A stretch of 64,000 bases of DNA from Candidatus Zixiibacteriota bacterium (GCA_011056555.1 DSEQ01000005.1:34346-98345), one strand, 5' to 3'. Positions 1-8,456 are shown, counted from the first letter of the stretch. Numbers and translations: made by a program. The notes: generated from the sequence alone by a model not told the origin.

Positions 1-1404
1 CAGGCCGGAAGCGAAAGCGGTCTGGTGAACCATCTCTTCATCGAGAGAAGCTATCTGGATGGTGGACCGATTATCAACAATCGTCCGTACTATTTTGCAA
101 TTTCACCTTATTCGGTCAATATTCAGGAAGTTCTTTCTGAGGATTCCATCTTCAGCGGAGTAAACTTCCTGGGCTTCAATGCCGCATCCCTGGAAGGAAC
201 CAGGGTCCCGATCACGGTTGTGCCCAAGAGTTCGGGGGCTGTATTTGTCGATACAGCGGACCATAACCAGGGTCCATCCCAGGGTATGGTTGTGGTCGAG
301 TATCTCAACTACACAAATGATGAGCCGGAAGATTTCACGGTGACGTTCAATGAAGACGGCACCTGGAATCTGCTGCGCGAAGGAGCTACGGTTCTTTCCA
401 ATCAGGATAATCAAGGGGGCGGTTATGACTATGATGTCATAGACGGTCTCATGGTTCGTGTGATGGGCCCCGATCCCGGTATTCTCTCTATAGTTGAGAC
501 AGCTTTTGCCGGTGATCCGGTTTCGCCGCCGGATAATCTTTTCTGGTCATTGAGTTCAACCGGTGACTACTATGTTTCATCTGACGTGTCCGGCAGCAGC
601 CAGGCGGCCAAAGATCGCTTCAACTGGCGCGGCTTGATGGAATGGGAATCCTGGGAATTCCGCTTTACCGATGAAGGAAGCGAGTATTACAACTGGAATG
701 ATGACGAGAAATTCCCTGATAGGGCCCCGTTTGAGATCTGGCACTTCTCGGAAAATGAGACCGAGCCGGATAGAAGAGACATCTTCTTCATTCTTGATGA
801 TGACGGATCTGGCGGATGGAGCTATGGAGACAGGATCTATGTGTCGGAGACTGACTACCCGTCCGAACCGCTTCCCCAGAATGCTGGAGCAACAGGGTAT
901 GTCTGGCCCGATCATTTCCATCTGGGACGTGTGATATTTAATGATTTCAGCGGAGCTCTTACTGCGCCGCCATCTGGTACGGTCGTCAGGTTCAATTCTA
1001 CGATTCCGAATACTCAGCTTGACCAATTCCAGTTTACCACCAAGCCGACCGGCATGCAGGATGGAACCGTTGTTGAGTTGAGTCTGGACGATGTAAAGGT
1101 CGTTCCGAATCCATATTACAACTACTCGATCCTGGAGCCGGATCAGTTTGATCGTATTATTAAGTTCACAAATCTGCCGCCGACCAGGTGCACAATTAGA
1201 ATCTTTAACATCGCCGGCGACCTTGTCCGCGAGATGGTCAAGGAAGACGAGGCTGCCGCGGAATTCGTCTGGGATGTTAAGACTAACAGCGGCCTGTACG
1301 TTGCCTCCGGTATCTATGTGTATTACATAGAGGCTGAAGGGATCGGCGACACATTCGGTAAGATGATTGTGTTCACCGAGGTCGAACAGCTTAACACTTA
1401 TTAG
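1..1404 (+). CDS. Exported protein with FlgD-like C-terminal sorting domain (5' end outside window)
   Basis: The frame is open from base 1, so the start lies upstream; a GTG at 25 is only an internal codon. 467 residues are visible. The last ~90 residues show the FlgD-Ig / type-IX-like C-terminal fold: VVPNPYY, then IRIFNIAGDLVREM, WDVKTNSG and VASGIYVYYIEA. In FCB bacteria such domains target proteins for export or surface attachment. The rest is acidic, aromatic-rich beta-type sequence that I cannot assign to a catalytic family. The gene is followed 16 nt later by a PorV/PorQ-like outer-membrane protein, a common pairing. The export role is inferred; the specific substrate or function is unknown. 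Confidence 0.75.
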   Translation, partial: QAGSESGLVNHLFIERSYLDGGPIINNRPYYFAISPYSVNIQEVLSEDSIFSGVNFLGFNAASLEGTRVPITVVPKSSGAVFVDTADHNQGPSQGMVVVEYLNYTNDEPEDFTVTFNEDGTWNLLREGATVLSNQDNQGGGYDYDVIDGLMVRVMGPDPGILSIVETAFAGDPVSPPDNLFWSLSSTGDYYVSSDVSGSSQAAKDRFNWRGLMEWESWEFRFTDEGSEYYNWNDDEKFPDRAPFEIWHFSENETEPDRRDIFFILDDDGSGGWSYGDRIYVSETDYPSEPLPQNAGATGYVWPDHFHLGRVIFNDFSGALTAPPSGTVVRFNSTIPNTQLDQFQFTTKPTGMQDGTVVELSLDDVKVVPNPYYNYSILEPDQFDRIIKFTNLPPTRCTIRIFNIAGDLVREMVKEDEAAAEFVWDVKTNSGLYVASGIYVYYIEAEGIGDTFGKMIVFTEVEQLNTY

Positions 1405-1420
1405 GCGGGGAGGAATTATA

Positions 1421-2437
1421 ATGAAGATAAAAGTACTTTGCTTAACGTTAGTTGCAATGCTTTTGTGCTCTGCGGCCCTCTACGCCGGAGGTGATGAGCG
1501 TATTGGTACCTCGGGTGCACAAGAGCTGAGAATCCCTGTCGGCAGTCGCATGTCTGCGCTGGCGGGTGCGGGAGTGGCGGAGGCAGTTGGTGCCGAAGCG
1601 CTCTACTGGAACCCGGCGGGCGTTGCATACTACGACGGTACTGAGGTTATGTTCACGCATCTTCAGTACTTCGCCGATATCGATGTCAACTATTTTGCCG
1701 CAACCACGGCAATCGAGGACTTCGGTTCTATAGGTCTGTCCGCCAAGGTTGTCAGTTTTGGCGACATAGAGAAAACCACCGTTCTGGCCCCCGAGGGCAC
1801 AGGCGAAATTCTTTCGCCCAGCTATTCGGTTATCGGCCTGACATATTCCAGAAGGTTCACCGACCGGGTGGCCTTTGGCGCCACCGGTATGCTGGTTAAC
1901 GAGAGAATCGACCAGCTTTCAGCCACCGGCGTGGCCTTCGACTTTGGTTTTGTCTATGATCCCGGCTGGCAGGGGCTCAAGTTCGGTCTGGTAGTCAAGA
2001 ACTACGGGCCGCAGATGAGATTCTCCGGCTCCGACTTCGATGTCGACAACGACGTTCCCGGAGCTGAGCCCGGAACGCCGGACAGAACCTTCCGTTCACA
2101 GTCGGCATCCTTCGAGCTGCCGTCTTCAGTTCAGCTTGGCGCCTCATGGAACCTGCTTCGCAATGAGGCCAACAGCGCCACCATCATGGGACTCTTCCAG
2201 TCCAATAACTTCTCGGAAGATGAGTTCCGTGGCGGTATCGAGTATGCCTTTAACGATATGTTCTTCCTGCGCGGCGGTTATGTCGGCTCGACGCAGGACG
2301 ATTATATGTATGGGCCCTCTGTTGGTGCCGGCCTGAAGATGACCTGGGGCAATACAACTTTTGTCCTGGATTACTCCTGGATGCAGACCGAGTTCTTCGA
2401 CAACAACCAGTTCTTTACCGTAAAGTTTGGTTTCTAA
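1421..2437 (+). CDS. PorV/PorQ-family outer-membrane beta-barrel protein
   Basis: 338 residues. A signal peptide (MKIKVLCLTL...LYAGG) is followed by the family hallmark: AQELRIPVGSRMSALAGAG, then EALYWNPAGVAYYDG, as in PorV/PorQ/UPF0164 proteins (FadL-like barrels). The C-terminus ends in alternating aromatic strands and a terminal Phe (FFTVKFGF), typical of outer-membrane insertion. PorV works with the type IX secretion machinery to release or anchor proteins with a C-terminal sorting domain, which matches the preceding gene. The start at 1421 is chosen because GGGGAGGAA lies 6 nt upstream and the signal peptide begins there; the longer reading frame from 1367 overlaps the upstream gene. A strong terminator follows. 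Confidence 0.85.
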   Translation: MKIKVLCLTLVAMLLCSAALYAGGDERIGTSGAQELRIPVGSRMSALAGAGVAEAVGAEALYWNPAGVAYYDGTEVMFTHLQYFADIDVNYFAATTAIEDFGSIGLSAKVVSFGDIEKTTVLAPEGTGEILSPSYSVIGLTYSRRFTDRVAFGATGMLVNERIDQLSATGVAFDFGFVYDPGWQGLKFGLVVKNYGPQMRFSGSDFDVDNDVPGAEPGTPDRTFRSQSASFELPSSVQLGASWNLLRNEANSATIMGLFQSNNFSEDEFRGGIEYAFNDMFFLRGGYVGSTQDDYMYGPSVGAGLKMTWGNTTFVLDYSWMQTEFFDNNQFFTVKFGF

Positions 2438-2456
2438 GTCGAACAACGGATAAATC

Positions 2457-2487
2457 AAAGGCCGTCCATTACGGACGGCCTTTTTTT
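2457..2487 (+). terminator. Intrinsic terminator after the PorV-like gene
   Basis: A perfect 8-bp stem, GGCCGTCC/GGACGGCC (2460-2467 and 2473-2480), with a 5-nt loop, is followed by seven T (2481-2487). It lies 20 nt after the stop codon. Confidence 0.9.
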
Positions 2488-2556
2488 GTGCCCTGTGCGG
2501 TCGGGATCTCTATCCCGACTGTGATTAAGTTATTGGATTCATTTACATTGCACACG

Positions 2557-2586
2557 AAAAAAGCGCCAGGTCGGGGAACCTGGCGC
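2557..2586 (-). terminator. Intrinsic terminator of the M29 aminopeptidase gene
   Basis: Read on the minus strand, a 9-bp stem GCGCCAGGT/ACCTGGCGC (2563-2571 with 2578-2586) is followed by six T (complement of 2557-2562). It sits 28 nt past the stop of the minus-strand aminopeptidase gene. Confidence 0.9.
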
Positions 2587-2614
2587 CCATATCAGTAGAG
2601 ATAGACTCTGCTGA

Positions 2615-3751
2615 TTACGCTTCCATCTTCAAATTTTCAGGTGTGAAACCAGCCTCCAGAGATGCGTCGGTAAACTTGCCGTCCTTACGGATCAGCTTGT
2701 CATCAAAATAAATCTCTCCACCGCCGTACTCCGGGGTCTGGATCATAATCAGATCCCAGTGGATATCCGACTTGTTGCCATTGGGGGCCTCATCGTAGCA
2801 TGCCCCGGGCGTCAGGTGTATGGAACCGCCGATTTTCTCATCAAATAGAGTATCCTTCATCGGCATTGTGATCATGGGATTCAGTCCCAGCGAAAATTCG
2901 CCGATATAGCGGGCATTCTCATCAGTATCCAGGACCTTGTTCAGTTTGTCTTCAGAGGACTTACAGGTGGCTTTGATGATCTTTCCGTCCTTGAATTCAA
3001 AGCGGATATCCTCATAGACAGTGCCGTCCTTTAGAGAAGGAGTGTTATACTGTATAACGCCATTGACTGACTCGCGCACAGGGGCGGTATAAACCTCGCC
3101 ATCGGGAATATTGCGGGTGCCATCGCATTTGACAACGCCGATATCCTTGATCGAGAAGGTCAGATCGGTATCACCCGGCCCTGCCAGCCTGACTTTTTCG
3201 GTCTGCTTCATCAGCTTCACCAGCGGATCCATGGCCTTGGACATCTTGGCGTAATCGACATTGCAGACATCATAATAGAATTCTTCAAATTTTTCCTGCG
3301 GCATCTGGGCCAGCTGCGCCATGGCGTTATTCGGGAATCTCATCACGCACCACTTGGTAAATCGAACGCGCTGCTCCAGATGCACAGGGCGGTAGAAGAG
3401 CCTGTTGTAGGCCGCCATTCTCTCCTCCGGGATATCGGCCAGATCGAAGGGATTGTCAGAGCCTCGGATGCCAAGATATGCCGCTGACTTCTTCATCATG
3501 GCCAGATGGAACTCGGCCATCTCCTTAAACTGCTCCTCCGTCGCCGATTGAAGAAACTGGCGCAGGATCGATTCATCGTTATAGAACCAGAACGGTATTC
3601 CGCCTTTCTCTGTAGCCTGCCGGATACACTCCTTGCCCAGTTCCGTGGCTTCCTTGCCCTTCATTTCGATGTAAATATGCTCTCCCGGTTGAAGGTCGGT
3701 GGAGTAGTTAATCAGCGTACGGGCCAGAATCTCATTGCGTTTATCTTTCAT
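2615..3751 (-). CDS. M29-family aminopeptidase (thermophilic aminopeptidase / AmpS type)
   Basis: 378 residues, full length for peptidase family M29, which removes N-terminal residues from peptides in the cytoplasm using a two-metal centre. The motifs that carry the family's metal ligands are visible in order: PDGEVYTAPV (Glu), GEFSLGLNP (Glu), IGGSIHLTPGACY (His and Tyr) and DIHWDLI (His and Asp). There is no signal peptide. The start has an AGGAAAGGA ribosome site upstream. The gene is monocistronic, with its own terminator. Assignment is firm at family level; substrate preference cannot be read from sequence. Confidence 0.92.
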   Translation of the reverse strand: MKDKRNEILARTLINYSTDLQPGEHIYIEMKGKEATELGKECIRQATEKGGIPFWFYNDESILRQFLQSATEEQFKEMAEFHLAMMKKSAAYLGIRGSDNPFDLADIPEERMAAYNRLFYRPVHLEQRVRFTKWCVMRFPNNAMAQLAQMPQEKFEEFYYDVCNVDYAKMSKAMDPLVKLMKQTEKVRLAGPGDTDLTFSIKDIGVVKCDGTRNIPDGEVYTAPVRESVNGVIQYNTPSLKDGTVYEDIRFEFKDGKIIKATCKSSEDKLNKVLDTDENARYIGEFSLGLNPMITMPMKDTLFDEKIGGSIHLTPGACYDEAPNGNKSDIHWDLIMIQTPEYGGGEIYFDDKLIRKDGKFTDASLEAGFTPENLKMEA

Positions 3752-3929
3752 TTCAGATCCTTTCCTTTACATTTTAATCGGTTAATTTAAGCAAAATGGA
3801 GGGATATGGCAAGGAGTTTGGGGTAATAGAAATCGCTGGTTATTCTGGTGACTTTAGATTGGGAGTTATTCTTATAAGCCAAATCCCGAGCTAAAGGACA
3901 TGTTGAGAAACCTGCGTTATTCGAAATTA

Positions 3930-4038
3930 GTCATCGCGAGGAGCGTAGCGACGTGGCGATCTCCGCGACCATTCCAGAATCAAGGTGGAGATTCCCACGG
4001 TCGTCCTCGACCAGAGGCCGGGACTTTCTCGGAATGAC
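3930..4038. repeat. MITE-like intergenic repeat with imperfect inverted ends
   Basis: The ends GTCATCGCGAG (3930-3940) and CTCGGAATGAC (4028-4038) are imperfect inverted copies. The interior (GAGGAGCGTAGCGACGTGG, GCGATCTCC, GGAGATTCCCACGGTCG) matches a sequence type that recurs in intergenic regions of many bacterial genomes. Outer arms TGTTGAGAAA (3901-3910) and TTTTTCAACA (4049-4058) are also near-inverted. No coding potential is apparent. It accounts for most of the otherwise empty 3752-4099 stretch; the remaining ~180 nt upstream of the aminopeptidase gene show nothing else I can name. Confidence 0.65.
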
Positions 4039-4099
4039 GATCCCAGACTTTTTCAACAAGCCCGAAAGCCTGGGCGCTCGGTCAGAACATAAAAGGCGG

Positions 4100-4591
4100 C
4101 TACTTTTTCATTAGCTTCTTTATGAGCTGAATCTGTCCCGTATGATACAGGTCGTGTGACGCAATTCCTATAATGGTAATATAATTCGGCACCTTCGAGC
4201 CCCCGGGCACATACTCCAGTTTCGAAGCAGGGAGATTGGCCACAGTCTCACATAAAAGCAGATGCATGTCGTGAAGCAACGAGACTGTCCGCCGCCAACT
4301 TCTGGCATCCGAGACTTCAGGAAGCTGGATCCAGTTGCTTCCTTTATACGGAAAGGAGCCCTGCCTTTCGCCGGTTATTCTTCTTCGGACAGCATATTTC
4401 CAGTAAGCGCAATGCAGGACAATCTCCCATATATTATGCCGCTTTTTCCCCGGGCGCCAGAGCGCCTGCTGCGGCTTCAGGCCCCGCAGCGAGCCCTTGA
4501 GCGTGGTACCGTGCCATGCTCGGGTATAATAAGCCTGATCGAGCTGTTCAAGTAATAGTTTAACTCGACCGTCTAAGCGCTTTGTGATCAT
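4100..4591 (-). CDS. DinB-like (DfsB) four-helix protein
   Basis: 163 residues from the ATG at 4591, chosen over an upstream start at 4621 because AAGGAAAAGG lies just before it and the longer form would overlap the upstream gene. The sequence fits the DinB/YfiT four-helix bundle, with the three metal-binding histidine positions visible around NIWEIVLHCAYWKY and ASHDLYHTGQIQLIKK. Members are often thiol-dependent transferases or of unknown function. It is the last gene of a minus-strand run with the SpoIIM-like and HEAT-repeat genes (13-nt gap upstream). The activity is unknown. Confidence 0.7.
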   Translation of the reverse strand: MITKRLDGRVKLLLEQLDQAYYTRAWHGTTLKGSLRGLKPQQALWRPGKKRHNIWEIVLHCAYWKYAVRRRITGERQGSFPYKGSNWIQLPEVSDARSWRRTVSLLHDMHLLLCETVANLPASKLEYVPGGSKVPNYITIIGIASHDLYHTGQIQLIKKLMKK

Positions 4592-4604
4592 GCCTTTTCC
4601 TTTT

Positions 4605-5243
4605 TTATTGAAATTTGCCAAACATGTTCATTATGAAATCTGTTTCCACAATACTGCCGATTATCATTGCCGCAGCTGAGACCAGATAAGCTACACCCAG
4701 AAGCTTCAGCCCGCCTCTAAAAGCTGCCCACCTTGTGACGAATCCGAAGCCCCTATAAAAGATGGTCCAGAAGACCATAGAAAGGGTGGCGCAGATTACA
4801 AGGAAGTAGCCGCCGAATTCCATCAGAAAGGTTATCCAGATATGAGTTGAAGCCGGTGTCTGCGCGAATACGACGCCCTGGGCAAATTTTCCAAAGACTG
4901 AAAGACTGATCGGCAGAACAAATACCGCTCTTATTATCATCGTGATATTGGCGGCGATCCAGTTGTTAAGAAATATCAGGCCGCGCATACCCCAGTGATT
5001 TCTTGAGAACAGGAATTTATTACGAAGCTCATCGTGCCATGACCTGTATTCTTCGATCAGGTCGCCGTAGCCGGGGACATATGTTTCAAGTGAACGAGAT
5101 AGTGTCCCGACGTCTGAATTCAAAAGCTCGCGGTATTCAACCCAGTGCTGTTTGCCGGCCAGATACCCTGCTCCATAGCTGAGCACGTACAGTACGAATA
5201 CCGTTGTATATATCCATTTAGCTTTTTTGATCAGGAAGAGCAT
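4605..5243 (-). CDS. SpoIIM/DUF95-like integral membrane protein
   Basis: 212 residues with about five hydrophobic segments: an N-terminal one (~10-29), then ~90-110, ~113-130, ~136-160 and ~180-200. The layout FLNNWIAANITMIIRAVFVLP, then a glycine-containing segment with VFAQTP, resembles stage II sporulation protein M / DUF95 membrane proteins, which occur widely outside spore formers. No enzyme motif is visible. It sits 26 nt downstream of the HEAT-repeat gene and just upstream of the DinB-like gene, so the three are probably cotranscribed. The family call is moderate and the role unknown. Confidence 0.55.
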   Translation of the reverse strand: MLFLIKKAKWIYTTVFVLYVLSYGAGYLAGKQHWVEYRELLNSDVGTLSRSLETYVPGYGDLIEEYRSWHDELRNKFLFSRNHWGMRGLIFLNNWIAANITMIIRAVFVLPISLSVFGKFAQGVVFAQTPASTHIWITFLMEFGGYFLVICATLSMVFWTIFYRGFGFVTRWAAFRGGLKLLGVAYLVSAAAMIIGSIVETDFIMNMFGKFQ

Positions 5244-5269
5244 GGATCATGTCTCCGATAGGGGATAGC

Positions 5270-6076
5270 TTAAACTTCCTCATTTCCCGTCAGTTGCTTG
5301 TACACAGCCTCGGCCTCGCGCCGGACTATGAAGGCCGAATCCCAGACAAAATCGCCGGACTTACCGAGCATCTCCACCAGCGAGGTCTGGAGTTCATGCT
5401 TCTGTTCATCAGTCAGGAAGTTATTCTGCGATAGCTTGCCGAGCGAACGTATGGCCTTGGAGCGCACCCCCGAATATTCATCTCTGGTCTTGGGCAGGAG
5501 CTTGGCAAAGATCTCGTTGCGCTGATCCTCGGGCACTTTATCCGGGCCGATAACCTCGCTGATCTTGCCCAGAGACCTTGCGGCGGAATCGCGCACCTCG
5601 CGGTCGGAATCGTCCAGGGCCGCCAGCATAAGGGGGATGGCCTCGGAGATCCGGTCGTGGCTAATCTTCCCAAGGGCATACAGAATGAATGCCTTTTCTG
5701 CCGGGTGTCTTGAATGCTGATACGCCTCCATCAAGGGTTTCACGCTGGCCGAGCCCATCTTGCCCAGCACAACCGCCAGATTGAATTCGACCTTGAAATC
5801 CGAATCCGCAAGCATCTCAAGAAGATAGGGGATACACAACTCCCCTTGAGAAACCAGTACCTTCACCGCCTCATTTACGACTCCCTGATACTGGGGGCTT
5901 TCATATGTGTCATGAGTAAATACAGAGGCGACCGCCTGCAGAGCCTGGCGGTAGTCTTCACCCTCGAGACCTGGTATATGTTCCTTGAACCACTCCAGGC
6001 CCATGGAAATTTTTTCGGGATCATCGGATGTGATCAATTTCAAGGCATTAACGAGACTGTGTCTTCTTATAGTCAA
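5270..6076 (-). CDS. HEAT-repeat protein (PBS-lyase type)
   Basis: 268 residues of alpha-helical repeats of ~30-37 residues: IPYLLEMLADSDFKVEFNL, VKPLMEAYQHS, IPLMLAALDDSDREVRDSA, then LGKISEVIG and VRSKAIRSLGKLSQ. Such solenoids serve as protein-binding scaffolds. There is no signal peptide or enzyme domain. The start is a TTG at 6076, supported by a strong AGGAGG 7 nt upstream (complement of 6084-6089); no ATG with comparable support exists nearby. It is first in a three-gene minus-strand cluster. The partner is unknown. Confidence 0.8.
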   Translation of the reverse strand: MTIRRHSLVNALKLITSDDPEKISMGLEWFKEHIPGLEGEDYRQALQAVASVFTHDTYESPQYQGVVNEAVKVLVSQGELCIPYLLEMLADSDFKVEFNLAVVLGKMGSASVKPLMEAYQHSRHPAEKAFILYALGKISHDRISEAIPLMLAALDDSDREVRDSAARSLGKISEVIGPDKVPEDQRNEIFAKLLPKTRDEYSGVRSKAIRSLGKLSQNNFLTDEQKHELQTSLVEMLGKSGDFVWDSAFIVRREAEAVYKQLTGNEEV

Positions 6077-6168
6077 TTTTATTCCTCCTGACCGATAAGA
6101 GATTAACAGATTTCGAGACAGGAATATGGAAATAAAATATTAATTTTAGATTATGTCAACCTGATTGA

Positions 6169-7563
6169 TTATCGCTGTTTTTTATAGCCCTTGTATTCCT
6201 TGAAATAATCACGGGAGAGCCTGTGGATCAAGGGCAAAAGCAGGAGCAGGGCGATCAGGTTGGGCAGCGCCATGAGAGCATTTCCGATATCGCACAGGTT
6301 CCAGACCAGCTTGATTTTGATCGATGCGCCCAGTGGTATAAACATCAGGAAGATCCAGCGATAGATTAGCCGCTTTTCCCTGCCGAACAAGTATTCAAAG
6401 CCTTTTTCGCCATAATATGACCAGCTTATCACGGTCGAGAAGGCGAAGAATGCCAGCCCGATCGAGACAATCACGTGGCCCCAATGGGGGATGAAGGAAT
6501 TAAAGGCATAGGAGGTAAGTTCCGGGCCATGAACTACTGTCCAGTCGCGGGTCATGATGATTATAACTGCGGTCATGGAGCAGATAACGATCGTATCTAT
6601 AAACGGCCCCAGCATGGCCACCAGTCCTTCTCGAACAGGTTTGTCGGTCTTGGCCGCAGCATGAGCCATAGGCGCGGTTCCCAGCCCGGATTCGTTGGAG
6701 AAGATGCCCCGGGCAACTCCATGACGAAGCACGATAATGAATGCCGATCCGGCCATCCCGCCTGTGACCGCGTCCGGCCTGAAGGCAGACTTGAATATCA
6801 GCTGAATTGCAGCCGCAGCCATGTCCAGGTGCATAAAAATAATAATCAGAGAGCCTGTCACATAGAAAACCGACATCAGGGGCACTATCCGCGAGGCCAC
6901 CTGGCCGATACGTTTGATCCCGCCTATGATCACAAGGCCTATCAGGAATGCCAGCACGATTCCTACGATCAGCTTGAACCAGAAATCCGATGCGTCAACC
7001 AGATTCCCGTAAACCAAACCGGAGAGGGCGTTAGAAACCGAATTCGCCTGCGCCATGTTGCCGGTGCCGAAAGCGGCAAGTGCTGTGAAAACTGCGAAGA
7101 TGATTGCCAGGAATTTGAATTTAGGCCCGAGTCCCATCTCGATATAGTACATCGGCCCGCCGCGTACATAACCGTCAGGATCGATCTTGCGGAATTTTTG
7201 CGCCAGCGTGCAGGAGGTGAATTTGATGGCCATGCCGAAAAGCGCAGTCAGCCACATCCAGAAAATTGCCCCCGGGCCGCCCCAGTAGATGGCCTCGGCT
7301 ACGCCGACTATATTGCCGGTGCCGATTGTGGCCGAGAGGGCAGCAGAAAGGGCCTGAAAATGAGTGATTGCGCCTTCATGTTCAGGTTTATCGTATTTTC
7401 CGGAAATTAACTCGATTCCATGCTTGAAGCCCCGGAACTGCACGAATTTCAGTGTGACAGAGATGATCAATCCGGCGCCGAGAAGGGTGAAGGCCAGTGG
7501 CGCCGACCAGAGGAAGCCCGAGATGCTGCCAGTCCAGTTGGTTAAGGTCTCAACGATTCCCAT
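6169..7563 (-). CDS. Sodium:alanine (AGCS-family) amino-acid symporter
   Basis: 464 residues, about 11 membrane spans. AGCS hallmarks include ALSATIGTGNIVGVAEA, GGPGAIFWMWLTALFGMA, VRGGPMYYIEMGLG and GVARGIFSNESGLGTAPMAHAAA. The family imports alanine, glycine or similar amino acids with Na+ or H+. Length and topology are complete. No ribosome-binding site precedes the ATG, and a strong promoter ends about 9 nt before it, so the message is probably leaderless. It is transcribed alone; the next minus-strand gene begins ~90 nt further on. Confidence 0.93.
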   Translation of the reverse strand: MGIVETLTNWTGSISGFLWSAPLAFTLLGAGLIISVTLKFVQFRGFKHGIELISGKYDKPEHEGAITHFQALSAALSATIGTGNIVGVAEAIYWGGPGAIFWMWLTALFGMAIKFTSCTLAQKFRKIDPDGYVRGGPMYYIEMGLGPKFKFLAIIFAVFTALAAFGTGNMAQANSVSNALSGLVYGNLVDASDFWFKLIVGIVLAFLIGLVIIGGIKRIGQVASRIVPLMSVFYVTGSLIIIFMHLDMAAAAIQLIFKSAFRPDAVTGGMAGSAFIIVLRHGVARGIFSNESGLGTAPMAHAAAKTDKPVREGLVAMLGPFIDTIVICSMTAVIIIMTRDWTVVHGPELTSYAFNSFIPHWGHVIVSIGLAFFAFSTVISWSYYGEKGFEYLFGREKRLIYRWIFLMFIPLGASIKIKLVWNLCDIGNALMALPNLIALLLLLPLIHRLSRDYFKEYKGYKKQR

Positions 7564-7571
7564 GATGGATT

Positions 7572-7600
7572 TTTATAATTAGTTTTTGGAAATGTGTCAA
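7572..7600 (-). promoter_or_regulatory. Sigma-70-type promoter of the AGCS symporter
   Basis: On the minus strand, TTGACA (7600-7595) and TATAAA (7577-7572) are separated by exactly 17 nt. The predicted start point, ~7 nt past the -10 box, falls at about 7565, two nucleotides before the ATG at 7563. This explains the missing Shine-Dalgarno sequence. Confidence 0.75.
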
Positions 7601-7612
7601 CGATAATCTTGA

Positions 7613-7636
7613 GGGTGCGCCATCTTTAGAGATGGG
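7613..7636 (+). repeat. REP-like palindrome 1 (upstream of RAYT)
   Basis: Head GGGTGCG, then stem CCATCT/AGATGG (7620-7625 and 7630-7635) with loop TTAG. It has the same head and stem as three copies downstream of the transposase and lies ~60 nt before the transposase ATG. Confidence 0.7.
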
Positions 7637-7696
7637 ATTTTCCTGTCTTTGAGTTAAAATGATTGACTATTGAGGGGCATCACATATTTATGGGAT

Positions 7697-8233
7697 ATGC
7701 CACGTTTACGACATTATGATAATCTGGGTACTGCAAGGTTCATAACGTTTTGCTGTTATCACCGCCATAAATTGCTAATATATGATGAGGTCAGAAATAT
7801 TTTTATCGAATGCCTTAGATACATTTTGAAAAAACATAATATAGAGATATTCGCTTATTTTTTGATGCCTGAACATGTACATTTGGTCTTGCTTCCACTT
7901 GAAAATCTGAAGCTTGGGCGAATCATTGGTACATTGAAATCTGTTTCGGGATTTAAATCTTTGACATATTTAAGAGCTAATGAGCCGGAAACAATTAAGT
8001 TATTACAGCGGTTTGAAGGCGGTAAAATAAAAGAAGCATTCTGGCAAAAGCGGTGTTATGATCATAACTGCAGAACAATTGAAACCACATTAGGAAAAAT
8101 CAAATACTGTCACAAGAATCCAGTATTTCGTGGATTGGCTCAAGATCCCGCGGATTGGACATGGTCAAGCTATAATTGGTATATAGGCAGAAGAGATGTG
8201 CCTCTTGAAATGGATGAATATCCGGTTATCTAG
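7697..8233 (+). CDS. REP-associated tyrosine transposase (RAYT, IS200/IS605-like Y1)
   Basis: 178 residues. It contains the HUH motif in MPEHVHLVLLP and a candidate catalytic tyrosine in KIKYCHKNP, with the RAYT-typical N-terminus PRLRHYDNLGTARFITFCCY and a closing WTWSSYNWY. RAYTs are single-copy, domesticated relatives of IS200 transposases that process REP palindromes as single-stranded DNA. The ATG at 7697 is preferred over a TTG at 7670, because family members begin close to this conserved motif. The gene is markedly AT-rich relative to its neighbours, suggesting transfer. Four REP-like palindromes flank it. No terminal IS ends are visible beyond these. Confidence 0.9.
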   Translation: MPRLRHYDNLGTARFITFCCYHRHKLLIYDEVRNIFIECLRYILKKHNIEIFAYFLMPEHVHLVLLPLENLKLGRIIGTLKSVSGFKSLTYLRANEPETIKLLQRFEGGKIKEAFWQKRCYDHNCRTIETTLGKIKYCHKNPVFRGLAQDPADWTWSSYNWYIGRRDVPLEMDEYPVI

Positions 8234-8254
8234 ATGGCTTTTACTGATTTTAAA

Positions 8255-8280
8255 CCCACATCTAAACATGTGGGCCACCC
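8255..8280 (-). repeat. REP-like palindrome 2
   Basis: Stem CCCACAT/ATGTGGG (8255-8261 and 8268-8274) is followed by CCACCC, the complement of the GGGTGG head. It lies in opposite orientation to copy 1, so copies 1 and 2 face inward around the transposase. Confidence 0.7.
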
Positions 8281-8300
8281 GGATCGATTTTTCACTTTTT

Positions 8301-8326
8301 GGGTGCCCCATCTCTTTAGAGATGGG
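8301..8326 (+). repeat. REP-like palindrome 3
   Basis: Head GGGTGC followed by a perfect 8-bp stem CCCATCTC/GAGATGGG (8307-8314 and 8319-8326) with loop TTTA. Same orientation as copy 1. Confidence 0.7.
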
Positions 8327-8380
8327 ATAGGAATGTCTGCTTTGGATCGGAATTGCGCATGCTTGAACATGAATTAGAAA

Positions 8381-8408
8381 CCCACATCTAAAGATGTAAG
8401 CCATCCCC
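8381..8408 (-). repeat. REP-like palindrome 4
   Basis: CCCACATCTAAAGATGT (stem ACATCT/AGATGT at 8384-8389 and 8392-8397) followed by a degenerate CCATCCCC head complement. It is in the opposite orientation to copy 3, giving a second inward-facing pair. Confidence 0.6.
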
Positions 8409-8417
8409 GGTATTTGC

Positions 8418-8456
8418 AAAAAACGAAAAAGGGAAGGGCCCGGAGGACCTCCCCTT
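8418..8456 (-). terminator. Possible terminator of the ECF-Spy operon
   Basis: On the minus strand a GC-rich imperfect hairpin (AAGGGGAGG...CCCTTCCC, 8431-8456) is followed by a T-rich run (complement of 8418-8430). It lies ~60 nt beyond the last gene of the operon. The stem has mismatches, so the call is tentative. Confidence 0.4.

Noticed and set aside
6475..7410. 311-codon plus-strand frame
   Set aside because: It lies antisense inside the AGCS symporter, is rich in His/Arg/Gly in the way of shadow frames, and has no ribosome site.
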